Below, piece by piece: positions 51,968-61,555 of a DNA stretch of 64,000 nt (the stretch's first letter is position 1; each line of letters starts with the position of its first letter). Where the stretch lies: contig CAWIIO010000001.1 of assembly GCA_963836265.1 (NCBI GenBank), positions 62,001 through 126,000 on the forward strand, written 5' to 3'. The position numbers and the translations under genes were made by a program. Below the pieces are notes generated by a model, which saw only the letters and a program-made list of their open reading frames with translations, did no database searches and was not told the DNA's origin. Origin of the DNA: CAIWHR01 sp963836265. Lineage in GTDB: Bacteria; Pseudomonadota; Gammaproteobacteria; Burkholderiales; Casimicrobiaceae.

Positions 51968-54900
51968 CTACCGGTCGTTGACCACGACCGTCGCCGGGAG
52001 TTCGGTGATGCGCAATTCGCCTGCCCGCCGCGTCACCGCTCTGCCGTTGACGGTGACCGCAGCCCCGCCGCGAGGTGAGTCGAAAACGAACCCCCCGGGC
52101 GGCATCGCGGAACGTTCGTCGATGCGCAGGATCGTGCGCCCGCGTTCCCTGCGAAGCGCATAGGACAGCAATCCGTAGGGCGTGCGCAGATCGCGGACGG
52201 CCACGCCCCGCCCCTCGAGCCACGAGGGGGGAATGCCTTCTCCCAGCACGAGCGCGTGATCGCCGTCCCGCTCGTAGGCGAAGAGGTCGAGGACTGCGCG
52301 AATGAAGTCGGACGCGACCCAGCCGTGCGGCATGTCGCCGACGAAGCGCGGTTGTCGATAGCTTCGACCGACGACCTCCGCCCATTGGTTCCACCCCTGC
52401 GGCCGGCGGCCCGCGAGGAAGAACGCGAGCAACGCCTGCGCGCGCGAGCGCCACCCCAGCCGCACGAAGGTGCCGACGATTCGCAGCTCGTAGGGCGTGT
52501 ATTGGTCCCATGCCGCCTTGCCGTCGCGGCGGCCGACGAACTCGCGCCAGTAGCGCTCGTAAGTCGCCCGCACCCGCGCCGTGGCGGGGTCGAGAACAGC
52601 AGCGCCGGGCGCGAAAGCAATCGTGGTCGAGGCCGGATCGAAGTCACCCAGCTCCGCCGCCCCGGGCACGTACGAGATCGCGTGCGCCGCGGTGCACTCG
52701 AGCAGCGAGGCGCGCAGATCGCGCCGGAATTCGTCGCGTGCCGCGCGCCACTTCGCCGCCAGCGCCGCCGCACCCTGGGCGTGCGCGAGAGCGACGGCAG
52801 CGGCGTACCCTTTCATCGCCCAGAAATCGTCCCAATACGAGTGCATCGGCTTTGCCGAGTAGCCTTCATGGCTGATCGACGCGGGAAGGAGCCCGTAAAG
52901 GATGCCGCGCTCGCGAGCGCGATCGGCGTCGCTGCGGCCGGACTCGCGCAGTGCGTCGAGATGGCTCATCGCGGCCACGACGTGCGGCCACATCGCCGCC
53001 TGCAATGCGCGATCATGGGTATAGCGATAGACCTCGTTCGCGAGAAAGATGAATTCGCCGTCGCTGTCGTTCTCGGCGACAGGATCGGCGCCCCGCCGGT
53101 CGACGCAGCACGGAATCCTGCCGTCGGGGAACTGGTAAGGAGCGAACCAGAGCAGATAGCGGGCCGCGACGTCGCCATGGCCGAGTCGCAGCAGGGATTC
53201 CGACATCATCGCCCCATCGCGGATCCACGAGCGCGCATACGATCGCGTCCCCGGGCGCAGGATGACTCCGTCGCGGATGACCAGCAGATGCCCGAGCGCG
53301 GTGCGCAACGTATCGACCAGCGGGCGCGCGGCGGGCGGCACGTCGAGCGATACGCGATCGAGCTTTTCGTGCCAGGTCGCGATGACCGCGTCCTTCTCGC
53401 GGGCGATCCACGCCGGCGCCGATTCCCCCTCCAGGTCGGGCGCCACGCTGGCGCCCGACAGCGGCACGACGACGCCCACCGCGCTGCTCGCCCCCGGCGC
53501 GAGTCGGATCTCGTAGCCGAGCGCGGCCGACGCATAGCCGAACGGATCGTGCACGTCGCGAGCCTCGGGCCATCGGCCCGCCGCCCATTGGGGCACGGGC
53601 CCTGCGTCGAAGGGCGCGATGCCGACCCGATCCGGCGGCCGCAGCGGGTACACGTCGCGTTCTCCGTTGACGTTGAGCTTCCCGCCGTTCCAGCGGATGT
53701 CGCGTATACCGCTGACGCCTCCCTCGACGTTCAGAAACTGGGCGGGCGGGTTGACCTGAAACGGCCGCACCGCAAGGACGAGCCGCAGCGACACGGCATG
53801 ATCGCTGACGTTCGCGACCTCGTAGCGCGCGACCAGCCGCGAGCGCTCGCGCGTCCCCGAGGCGAAGGCGGTCACCTGCAATCGCCAATCCGGATGCTGC
53901 CAGGCGACCCTCGGAACGGGGAGGTACCCGTCGACCAGCGATTGCGTTGCCGCAACGTCAGCCCAGGTCGTGACGGTGGCATTGGCGACGACGAAGGGCT
54001 CGATCGAAAAGCCGCCGCTCGCGACCTCGAGCGCGCCGTCCTCGGACAGGAGACCGGCATCGCCGCCGCCGCCGTCGATCCCCACAATGGTCCAGTACGG
54101 CTGCTCGCCCGAAAAGCCGCGCGGATAATGGCCGCGTGGAGAGTCCCGCGCGAGGGCCTCGAAAAACGCATTGGGCGACGCCCCGAAAGCCAGGTCCTCG
54201 ACCTCGAGCTCCGCGATGCCGTAGCGCAGCGTCGGGCCGTCGTGGAGCGACAGGCGCAGGAATCGTGTTTCGGCGTCGGAGAGCAACAGGGCGTCGGGAC
54301 CGCCGCGACCTTCGGTGACGCTGCGCACCGTACGCCAGCGTTCGCCATCGTCGGAAAACTGCACGTCGTAGCGCGAGGCGTACGCATGGTCCTGCCACCG
54401 GACGATCAGGCCGCCCAATTCGCGCGGCTCCCCCAAGTCGACCGTCAGCGTCTGCGCCGCCCCCGCCGCCGGATCGCTTTCCCATGCCGTCGCGACCTTG
54501 CCGTCGAGCGCGAGCGCCGCCTCCGCGCCAGGCAGGTGCGACGACGACCGCGCCACTGGCTTCGGCCAACTCGCCGGTCGGGGCGGGACCTCGCGCAAGG
54601 CGAGATCGCTGAAATAGATCGTCCCCGAGCCACCGCCGCGACCCGCGGATACGACGAGCTCGAGCCGCGCCGCCCGGCGGAGCTCGCGTTCCCCGGTCGG
54701 ACCCCATGCGAATTCGATCTGCCGCTTCTTGATGCGCACGAGCCGCCATTCGCGTGGAAACTCGAAATTCCGCCGCTGGAACCACCACACGTTGTCGCCG
54801 CTCGCGTCGACGAGCTTGACTTGAAGATCGTTCATCGGAGCATCTCCCCGGACCCAGAACGTCAGCTCGTAGTTTTGCGGCAGCTCGAGCGGCAGCATGC

Positions 54901-55186
54901 GCGCCGCCGCCACATAGCCGGCAGTGCCGGCGAAATCGAAGTCGAGGCGCAGCGCCCGCCCGCCGACGCCATCGGCCGGCTGAATCGAGGCTCTCGCTCC
55001 ATTCGAAGCAGACGCCTTCCACGCGCCAAGATCAGCGAAGCGATCGAGGACGCGAATGGCCTCCGCTTGGGGAATCTGCGCAAGGAGCGGCGGGCACGAT
55101 GCGGCGGCCGCAACCCACATCAGTGCGACAGCGAGCGCTGCGCAACGATGCGGGTGCACCGTCATGGCGGCGAAGCGCGAGATCAT
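51968..55186 (-). CDS. large secreted discoidin-domain protein with (alpha/alpha)6 glycosidase-like region
   Basis: 1,072 residues with a signal peptide (AALAVALMWVAAAASCPPLLAQ). A carbohydrate-binding jelly-roll region (about 40-185, with VKLVDASGDNVWWFQRRNF) is followed by an F5/8-type C (discoidin) domain (about 205-335, ending in ARYGI-like ELEVEDLAFG). The C-terminal half resembles (alpha/alpha)6 glycosidases: RSWIRDGAMMSESLLRLGHG, DGEFIFLANEVYRY and WDQYTPYELRIVGTFVRLGW. No family number can be assigned from motifs. The ATG overlaps the permease stop (ATGA). Export to the periplasm and position argue for a role on beta-glucans. Confidence 0.78.
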   Translation of the reverse strand: MISRFAAMTVHPHRCAALAVALMWVAAAASCPPLLAQIPQAEAIRVLDRFADLGAWKASASNGARASIQPADGVGGRALRLDFDFAGTAGYVAAARMLPLELPQNYELTFWVRGDAPMNDLQVKLVDASGDNVWWFQRRNFEFPREWRLVRIKKRQIEFAWGPTGERELRRAARLELVVSAGRGGGSGTIYFSDLALREVPPRPASWPKPVARSSSHLPGAEAALALDGKVATAWESDPAAGAAQTLTVDLGEPRELGGLIVRWQDHAYASRYDVQFSDDGERWRTVRSVTEGRGGPDALLLSDAETRFLRLSLHDGPTLRYGIAELEVEDLAFGASPNAFFEALARDSPRGHYPRGFSGEQPYWTIVGIDGGGGDAGLLSEDGALEVASGGFSIEPFVVANATVTTWADVAATQSLVDGYLPVPRVAWQHPDWRLQVTAFASGTRERSRLVARYEVANVSDHAVSLRLVLAVRPFQVNPPAQFLNVEGGVSGIRDIRWNGGKLNVNGERDVYPLRPPDRVGIAPFDAGPVPQWAAGRWPEARDVHDPFGYASAALGYEIRLAPGASSAVGVVVPLSGASVAPDLEGESAPAWIAREKDAVIATWHEKLDRVSLDVPPAARPLVDTLRTALGHLLVIRDGVILRPGTRSYARSWIRDGAMMSESLLRLGHGDVAARYLLWFAPYQFPDGRIPCCVDRRGADPVAENDSDGEFIFLANEVYRYTHDRALQAAMWPHVVAAMSHLDALRESGRSDADRARERGILYGLLPASISHEGYSAKPMHSYWDDFWAMKGYAAAVALAHAQGAAALAAKWRAARDEFRRDLRASLLECTAAHAISYVPGAAELGDFDPASTTIAFAPGAAVLDPATARVRATYERYWREFVGRRDGKAAWDQYTPYELRIVGTFVRLGWRSRAQALLAFFLAGRRPQGWNQWAEVVGRSYRQPRFVGDMPHGWVASDFIRAVLDLFAYERDGDHALVLGEGIPPSWLEGRGVAVRDLRTPYGLLSYALRRERGRTILRIDERSAMPPGGFVFDSPRGGAAVTVNGRAVTRRAGELRITELPATVVVNDR

Positions 55187-56004
55187 CCCTTGACGCTTCC
55201 GGCCATCAGACCCTCGAGGTAATAGCGCTGCAACGCCAGGAACACCAGTAACGCCGGCAACGTCGTCAGCACGGAGCCCGCCATCATCAGCTCGTTGTCG
55301 GCAACGTGCTCGCGCGCAAGGCTCGCGAGCGCCACCGGCAGCGTGTAAAGGTGCTGATCGGCGAGGACGATCAACGGCCACATGAAGTCGTTCCACGTCC
55401 CGAGCAGCGTGAAGACGACGAGCGTCACGATGATCGGCCGCAACACCGGTACCACGATCCACCAGAAGATCCGGAATTCGCTCGCTCCGTCCATCCGTGC
55501 AGCTTCGAGGAGCTCGTCCGGCATCGAGAGCGCGTACTGGCGCACCAGGAAGATGCCGAAAATGCCCGCCATCGCCGGCACGATCACGCCGCCGTAGCTG
55601 TTGACGAGGCCGAGCTCCTTCAGCAGCATGAAGAGCGGCACGATCGCCACCTGCGATGGAATGACGAGTGCACCGAGCAGGATTTTGAAGAGACGATCGC
55701 GGCCCCTGAACCGCAGCTTGGCGAAGCCGTACCCGGCGGCGACGTTGAGCGCGACCGAGACGAGCGTCACGCTCACGGCGAGAAGAAGGCTGTTCGCGAG
55801 ATAGCGTCCCATGCCGGCACGGGTGAAGACCTCGCGGTAGTTGGCCAGTGTGGCAACCTTCGGCACGAGCGGCGGCGGGAACGTGCTGGCTTCGCCGGGC
55901 GCCATCAGCGACACCGCGACCATCCAGAGCAGCGGAAAGAGCGTCAGCGCCGCCGCCGCGAGCAGGAGGCCGTTGACGACCGCCGCGGCAAGCGCGCGTT
56001 TCAT
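55183..56004 (-). CDS. carbohydrate ABC transporter permease, MalG type
   Basis: 273 residues, six transmembrane helices and the EAA loop EAARMDGASEFRIFWWIVVP that contacts the ATPase. Overlaps the preceding permease (ATGA) and the following discoidin gene. MalG-type permeases import oligosaccharides. Confidence 0.92.
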   Translation of the reverse strand: MKRALAAAVVNGLLLAAAALTLFPLLWMVAVSLMAPGEASTFPPPLVPKVATLANYREVFTRAGMGRYLANSLLLAVSVTLVSVALNVAAGYGFAKLRFRGRDRLFKILLGALVIPSQVAIVPLFMLLKELGLVNSYGGVIVPAMAGIFGIFLVRQYALSMPDELLEAARMDGASEFRIFWWIVVPVLRPIIVTLVVFTLLGTWNDFMWPLIVLADQHLYTLPVALASLAREHVADNELMMAGSVLTTLPALLVFLALQRYYLEGLMAGSVKG

Positions 56005-56879
56005 CGGATCCCCGCGCGTCCGACCTCGCGCATCTGCAGCCCGGTCACCGCGAAAATGATCGCGAACAGAATGAAGGCGACAGCCGAGGCGGAACCCAGG
56101 TTCCACCATTTGAATCCTTCCTCGTACATGAAATAGAGGACGCTGACCGTGCTTTGCAGCGGGCCGCCCTGCGTCATCACATAGGGCTCGGCGAAGAGCT
56201 GGAAGTACCCGGCGACGGTCAGGATGCCGACCATCACCATCACCGGCGCAAGGAGGGGCAGGGTGACGGAGAGAAGCTGCCGCCATCGCGACGCGCCGTC
56301 GATGCGCGCCGCCTCGTAGAGCTCGGTCGGAATGCTCTGGAGCGCGGCGAGGAGGATGATCATGTTGTAGCCGAAGTTCTTCCATACGGCGAAGACGATG
56401 ATCGCCGGCATCGCCCAATGCGGATCGCCGAGCCAATCGACCGGAGAGATCCCGAGGGCGCCGAGCGCATAGTTGAGGAGTCCGTAGCGCGCGCTGAAAA
56501 GATAGCGCCAGATCACGGCGACTGCGACCAGCGTCGTCACGACCGGGGCGAAGAGCGCAGTGCGCCAGGCCGCTCTGAATCGCGCGAGCGGCGAATTGAG
56601 GAGCAACGCAGCGCCCAGCGAAACCGCGATCGACAGCGGCACGCCGACGGCGACGAAGTAGAGCGTGTTGCCGAGCGCCTGCCAGAAGAGCGGGTTCGCG
56701 AGCAGCCGCCCGTAATTGGCGAGCCCTACGAAGCGCAGGTTCTTGAGATCCGCCAGGGCGTAGATGTCGAAATCGGTGAGGCTCAGCGCGAACGCCGCGG
56801 CGACGGGCAGCAGGAAGAACACCCCGATGACGAGCACCGCCGGCGCCACGAACCACATGCCGGCGCGCTCGAATCTCAT
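56001..56879 (-). CDS. carbohydrate ABC transporter permease, MalF type
   Basis: 292 residues with six helices and the EAA loop EAARIDGASRWRQLLSVTLP. ATG at 56879 overlaps the stop of the binding-protein gene. It forms the import channel with the MalG-type subunit. No ATPase gene is present in the operon or elsewhere in the window, so a shared MsmX/UgpC-type ATPase must come from another locus. Confidence 0.92.
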   Translation of the reverse strand: MRFERAGMWFVAPAVLVIGVFFLLPVAAAFALSLTDFDIYALADLKNLRFVGLANYGRLLANPLFWQALGNTLYFVAVGVPLSIAVSLGAALLLNSPLARFRAAWRTALFAPVVTTLVAVAVIWRYLFSARYGLLNYALGALGISPVDWLGDPHWAMPAIIVFAVWKNFGYNMIILLAALQSIPTELYEAARIDGASRWRQLLSVTLPLLAPVMVMVGILTVAGYFQLFAEPYVMTQGGPLQSTVSVLYFMYEEGFKWWNLGSASAVAFILFAIIFAVTGLQMREVGRAGIR

Positions 56880-58156
56880 TCCCCCGCCCCCCGCGCAAGC
56901 AGCCAGCGCCGCTTTTCGAGAATGGCGTCGGCGCGCGTGTCGAGCTGCCTCGCCGCATCGGCAACGGAAAGGTCCCCGTGCGCCGCGCGCTCGGCAACGA
57001 CCTGCATCGCGCTCGCGATCCGCTCCCATTCGGGGACCCGGGGCGCGGGCTTGACTCGCTCGAGCTGGTCGCGAAACGCTCGCGCGTAGACGTCGGCGGC
57101 GAGACTTCCGCCGCTCCAGCTCGTTCGGCGCGGGGGAAGATCGCCGGTCAGCGAGTGAAACCTTTGCTGGATCTCCGGCCGCGACAGATACTCGATCAGC
57201 TTCCACGCGGCGTCCTTCGCCTGCGACGCCCGAAACAACACGAGGCTGGAGCCGCCGGCGATCGATGCCCCCGGACCGCGAGGCCCGGGCAGGGGCGCTG
57301 TCATCCAGCTCCGTTGGGCTTCCGGCGGCAACCGCCGCTCGAACTCGCCAATGTTCCACGGACCGGAAATGTAAAACGAAAAATATCCGCGGCCGAATTC
57401 GTTCCAGACGTTGGCAATGTCGGCGCCGCTGGATACTGGTGCCCATCCGCGCCGGAAGACATCGACATAGAAGCCGAGCGCGCGCTGGAAGCCTTCGCTT
57501 TCGAAGTTGCCGAACCGGCCGCCGTCGCGCAGCAACGGATCGTCCTGCTGCAGTGCGAGCGCGAGCAGCGGCTCGAACTCGTTGGCCGGCAAGAGAATCG
57601 CATACCGATCGGGACCGACGTGCGCCTTGACTGCCGCGAGCATCCGTTCCCATTCGCGCCAATTCTGCGGAGGTGCGTAAAATCCCGCCGCCTGCAGCAG
57701 ATCGCGGCGGTAGAACAGAAGCCGCGTGTCGACATACCACGGCACCCCGTAGAGCTCTCCGGCAACGACGTTCGTGTCCCAGATGCCTCTGAAATAGTCG
57801 TTCGCGTCGATCGACGCCGAGGTCGCGAGGCGGCGACCGAGGGGCTCGAGGGCGTCGATCGCCACGAATTCCGCCATCCACGTATTGCCGAGCTGACAGA
57901 GGTCCGGCGTCGAGTCACCGGCGAAGGCGGTCAGCAGCTTTTCATGGGCGGCCGACCAGGGAAGCTGCTGGACTTCGACGTGAATGGCAGGATGAGCGCG
58001 CTCGAACGCGGGCAGGAGACTTTGCACCACCTCGCCTTCCCGGCCCATCGCCCACACGCGGAGCGTCAGTGGGTCCGCGGGCGAAGTCCCGCAGCCTCCG
58101 GCAAGCAGCCCGCCCGCGAACCCGGCGATTCGCCCGAGCGCGCGCCGGCGGTTCAT
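56876..58156 (-). CDS. sugar ABC transporter substrate-binding lipoprotein
   Basis: 426 residues of the family 1 extracellular solute-binding type. The signal has a twin-arginine-like start (NRRRALGRIAG) and a lipobox-like LLAGGC with C22 as the lipid-attached residue. Conserved blocks are LRVWAMGREGEVVQSLLPAF, GDSTPDLCQLGNTWMAEF and FSFYISGPWNIGEF. The overlap with the glucanase gene (ATGA) suggests that it captures the oligosaccharides released by that enzyme. Confidence 0.9.
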   Translation of the reverse strand: MNRRRALGRIAGFAGGLLAGGCGTSPADPLTLRVWAMGREGEVVQSLLPAFERAHPAIHVEVQQLPWSAAHEKLLTAFAGDSTPDLCQLGNTWMAEFVAIDALEPLGRRLATSASIDANDYFRGIWDTNVVAGELYGVPWYVDTRLLFYRRDLLQAAGFYAPPQNWREWERMLAAVKAHVGPDRYAILLPANEFEPLLALALQQDDPLLRDGGRFGNFESEGFQRALGFYVDVFRRGWAPVSSGADIANVWNEFGRGYFSFYISGPWNIGEFERRLPPEAQRSWMTAPLPGPRGPGASIAGGSSLVLFRASQAKDAAWKLIEYLSRPEIQQRFHSLTGDLPPRRTSWSGGSLAADVYARAFRDQLERVKPAPRVPEWERIASAMQVVAERAAHGDLSVADAARQLDTRADAILEKRRWLLARGAGE

Positions 58157-59616
58157 GGCGACGCCGCTGCGAGCCAGCCGCCCGAGAAGCCTGCACGTTG
58201 CAGGCCCTCGCGGACGTACGGATTCTTGCGCATCACGCGCCAGATGAGCGCGCTGCGATAGTTCTCGATCATCGCCAGGATGGCCCCCTGGTCGATGCCG
58301 AGATAATCGTTGTCGACCCACCCGAAACCCGGAATGCAGCGCCCGTGGGGAATCGGGCCGTCGAAGCTGAAGTTGAGATTGAAGGCGTCCAGGAAGCCGT
58401 ACTTCGAATAGATGTGCTCGCCGAACCGCTTGTGCATCTCGAGCACCGCGGGAATGGCCACCTCCGGCGCGAACGGGATCGACGCGACCGCGGCCGTCGG
58501 CGCCAGCGTGCAATCGTCGAACGCGAGCGCGCCCGCTTCACCGATTCCGCGTGCGGCGTAGGTTCGAAACCGCCGCCAGACGCCCTCGTCTTTGAGCTCG
58601 ATGTCGGCCGGCCCGTCGCTCGCCGTGATTCCCCAGACCGTGGCGCCGTAGTCCTTGCAGCTCTTGGGATTGGCAATCGCGTAGGCCCGCTGGGCGTAGA
58701 CGGCGCGCCGGCTGTTCTCGAAATAGTCGATGCCGCGACGGCGCATGTAATCGTCCTGGATGCTGCGGACGTCGAGCCAGATTTGCGGGTACTGGTGACC
58801 GAACAGCGGCGGAAACGCCAGGTGTTCCTGCCCGAATACCTTGCCCCAGCTCTTGTCGTAGGTGCTCGTCCACTCGCCCCACGCGTCCTTCCCGACCGCC
58901 AATGTGGGCGAGCCCAATGCCAGGACGTACACGAGCATCGCCTCGTTGTAGCCGCGCCAGTCGTAGTCGAGAAACCCGTCCTCCGGGGACCAGCCGAGGC
59001 TGATCGCCGGGGCGTGCGGCTGCGCCCAGCGCCAATCCACGCGGCGGTAGAGCTCGTCGGCGAGCGCCCGGATCTCCGTCTCTTCCGGCTCGGGACCGTC
59101 GAAGTAGGACTGGCAGAACAGGGCGCCGGCCACCAGGATCGCCGTGTCGACCGTCGACAGCTCGCTGTCCTCGAAGCGCTCCCCCGTGTTCATGTCGAGG
59201 AAGTGATAGAAGAAGCCGCGGTACCCCGCCTCCCCGCGCGCGCCGGGACCCTGCGGAGCATCGCGCAGGAATCGCAGCGTCGCGAGCACGCGCTGGCGCG
59301 CTTCCGCGCGCGTAACGTACGCCCTCTCTACCCCGACGGGATACGTCGTGAGCGCGAAACCGACGCTCGCCACGCTCGAGAACGACGTCGAAGGATAGCG
59401 ATCCGGCACCAACCCGTTGCGCGGATTGGCGGTATCCCAGAAAAAACGGAACGTGCGCTCCTGGAGATCCACGAGGAACGGATCGACGAGCGGACTCGCC
59501 TTGCGCAAGCGCGGTTCCGAGAGCGCGAGCTTGGGTACATCGCCGCGCATGAACGTACCGAGCGCGACCACCGTCACAACGATTCCGACCGCACGAAAGA
59601 GACGTTTGCGCACCAT
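58153..59616 (-). CDS. GH144-type (glycoamylase-family) glucanase
   Basis: 487 residues with an N-terminal hydrophobic segment (LFRAVGIVVTVVALG, about 6-22) placing it in the periplasm or membrane. The glycoamylase domain shows the family blocks LQERTFRFFWDTANPRNGL, TVDTAILVAGAL, EDGFLDYDWRGYNEAMLVYV, TASDGP and the ending GIDQGAILAMIENY. GH144 members characterised so far are endo-beta-1,2-glucanases that release sophoro-oligosaccharides. First gene of the operon and divergent to opgG, so a beta-1,2-glucan substrate fits both sequence and context. Confidence 0.87.
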   Translation of the reverse strand: MVRKRLFRAVGIVVTVVALGTFMRGDVPKLALSEPRLRKASPLVDPFLVDLQERTFRFFWDTANPRNGLVPDRYPSTSFSSVASVGFALTTYPVGVERAYVTRAEARQRVLATLRFLRDAPQGPGARGEAGYRGFFYHFLDMNTGERFEDSELSTVDTAILVAGALFCQSYFDGPEPEETEIRALADELYRRVDWRWAQPHAPAISLGWSPEDGFLDYDWRGYNEAMLVYVLALGSPTLAVGKDAWGEWTSTYDKSWGKVFGQEHLAFPPLFGHQYPQIWLDVRSIQDDYMRRRGIDYFENSRRAVYAQRAYAIANPKSCKDYGATVWGITASDGPADIELKDEGVWRRFRTYAARGIGEAGALAFDDCTLAPTAAVASIPFAPEVAIPAVLEMHKRFGEHIYSKYGFLDAFNLNFSFDGPIPHGRCIPGFGWVDNDYLGIDQGAILAMIENYRSALIWRVMRKNPYVREGLQRAGFSGGWLAAASP

Positions 59617-59962
59617 TACCCATCCCGCGCGCTGCAACAAAAGGGAGACAATAGCGCGAACCGCAAGTTCTTTCGACGCCCGGGTGGAGCCCGTTCGACT
59701 TCTCCGGACGCCCCACGAGGTCGACGTGGTCTTGGACGCTTCGCGGCCAGCGGCAAACTTCGCCGGTCGCTGCGCTTCCCTTGCACGGTCGGGCCCGCTC
59801 TTGTCGCGCGCAGGTGGGCGGGCGCGACGGCGCGGAACTATCGGTTCGCCCGCATGTCTTTCCGGAACCATCGTGGCAGCGTGAACCGGGTGCCCCGGCA
59901 ACCCGAGTTTCCGCGGCCACGTTTGCACGTACGATTCCGCTGACGCATGCGCCTTCGGACCG
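59617..59962. promoter_or_regulatory. divergent intergenic region between glucan breakdown and synthesis genes
   Basis: 346 bp with no gene, between the glucanase operon and opgG. It must hold promoters in both directions. I see no perfect -35/-10 pair and no clear regulator operator; a regulator gene is also absent from the neighbourhood. Its arrangement would allow joint control of glucan synthesis and turnover. Confidence 0.45.
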
Positions 59963-61555
59963 ATGACGAGCACAGGCACGACCTCCCGCACGACGGTGCG
60001 CCGGTTGCAGCCCGGCGGGCTCGCGCGCAACTCGCCGCCACCTTGTCTCCGCGCGTCCTACGTGCTCGTGTTCCTGCTCGGATCGCTGGTTGCGACTACG
60101 ACTGGCGCGTTCGGGTTCGACGCTGTCGCCCAACGCGCGGAACAACTCGCCGCCGCGTCCTACAAGGCGCCGGACAAGGCGCTGCCGAAGGCGTTGGCCG
60201 AACTCACCTACGATCAATACCGGGACATCCGGTATCGCCCTGACCGCAACCTGTGGGCGGATGCGGGCCTGCCCTTCGAGATCGCGTTTTTTCACACTGG
60301 CTATCATTTCCAGTTTCCGGTCCGCATCCACGAGGTCGACGCCCACGGGCCGCGCGACATCGAATTCCAGCCGGCGCTTTTCGACTACGGCGCCAACAAG
60401 CTGGATCCGGCGGTGTTGCGCGAAGGAGGCTTCGCCGGATTCCGCGTCCACTATCCGGTCAACGACGCTCGCCACAAGGACGAGGTGCTGGTCTTTCTCG
60501 GCGCGAGCTATTTTCGGGCGCTGGGCCGCGGGCAGATCTACGGTGCATCGGCGCGCGGGCTCGCGATCGACACTGCGGTCGCCTCGGGCGAGGAGTTCCC
60601 GCGCTTCGTCGAATTCTGGATCCTCCGGCCCGCGCTCCGCGCGAGGACGCTGACGATCTATGCGCTGCTCGACTCGCCGCGGGCGAGCGGCGCCTACCAG
60701 TTCGTCCTGCGGCCCGGTGTCGCTACGCTGGTCGACGTCAAAGCTCGCCTCTTCCTTCGCGCCGGCGTCGCCAAACTGGGCCTCGCGCCGCTTACGAGCA
60801 TGTTCTATTTCGGTGAGAACCAGCGCTCGCCGAAGGAGGACTATCGGCCGGAGGTGCACGACTCGGACGGCTTGTCGGTCCACTCGGCTTCGGGCGAATG
60901 GATCTTCCGTCCGCTCACGAATCCGAAGCGGTTGCTCGTGTCGTCGTTTCAGTTGACCGATCCCGCCGGGTTCGGTCTCACCCAGCGCGACCGCAATTTC
61001 GACGACTACGAGGATCTCGAAGCCCGCTACGAAAAACGGCCGACGGTGTGGATCGAGCCGGCACAACAATGGGGGGCGGGCCGCGTCGAACTGGTCGAGC
61101 TCCCAACGCCCAATGAATGGAACGACAATATCGTGGCCTACTGGGTGCCTGCCGCGACGCCGGCACCGAAGCAACCGTTCGAGCTCGGCTATCGGATGTC
61201 GTGGCAAAAGGAATCCGAGGCGCGCTCGCCGCAGTCGTGGGTGCTGCAGTCGCGCCGCGGCCTCGGGTCGGCGAAGGAAGACGAGGGCGTGATCGGTTTT
61301 GTCGTCGATTTCGTCGGTCCCTCGCTCAAACACGTTCCCGCCGACTTGCGGGTCGACGCCGTCGTCAGCAGCAGCGACAACGGCAAGATCCGCGAGCAGG
61401 TCGTGCAGCGCAACGAGGTCACCGGCGGATATCGCGTCGCGTTGCGCGTTCAGCGGGTCGACGCCGGCAAGCCCGTCGAGCTGCGGATGTTCCTGCGTAG
61501 CGGCGATCGCACGCTATCCGAGACATGGAGCTATCTATTGGCCCCCGAGAGCTGA
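59963..61555 (+). CDS. opgG: glucans biosynthesis protein OpgG (MdoG)
   Basis: 530-residue periplasmic protein of the OpgG/OpgD family, needed for making osmoregulated periplasmic glucans. A signal segment (YVLVFLLGSLVATTTGAFG) precedes the family start FDAVAQRAEQLAAASYKAP. Signature blocks include LTYDQYRDIRYRP, IFRPLTNPKRLLVSSF, RDRNFDDYEDLEARYE and NIVAYWVP. E. coli OpgD was shown to cut beta-1,2-glucan (family GH186), so OpgG may have a related activity. The start is uncertain, since the ATG at 59963 gives a long n-region. Its stop lies 31 bp inside opgH. Confidence 0.92.
   Translation: MTSTGTTSRTTVRRLQPGGLARNSPPPCLRASYVLVFLLGSLVATTTGAFGFDAVAQRAEQLAAASYKAPDKALPKALAELTYDQYRDIRYRPDRNLWADAGLPFEIAFFHTGYHFQFPVRIHEVDAHGPRDIEFQPALFDYGANKLDPAVLREGGFAGFRVHYPVNDARHKDEVLVFLGASYFRALGRGQIYGASARGLAIDTAVASGEEFPRFVEFWILRPALRARTLTIYALLDSPRASGAYQFVLRPGVATLVDVKARLFLRAGVAKLGLAPLTSMFYFGENQRSPKEDYRPEVHDSDGLSVHSASGEWIFRPLTNPKRLLVSSFQLTDPAGFGLTQRDRNFDDYEDLEARYEKRPTVWIEPAQQWGAGRVELVELPTPNEWNDNIVAYWVPAATPAPKQPFELGYRMSWQKESEARSPQSWVLQSRRGLGSAKEDEGVIGFVVDFVGPSLKHVPADLRVDAVVSSSDNGKIREQVVQRNEVTGGYRVALRVQRVDAGKPVELRMFLRSGDRTLSETWSYLLAPES

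Noticed and set aside
58538..61333. 931-codon minus-strand frame opposite opgG
   Set aside because: It crosses the glucanase and opgG genes in other frames and has no family motifs; opgG is clear on the plus strand.
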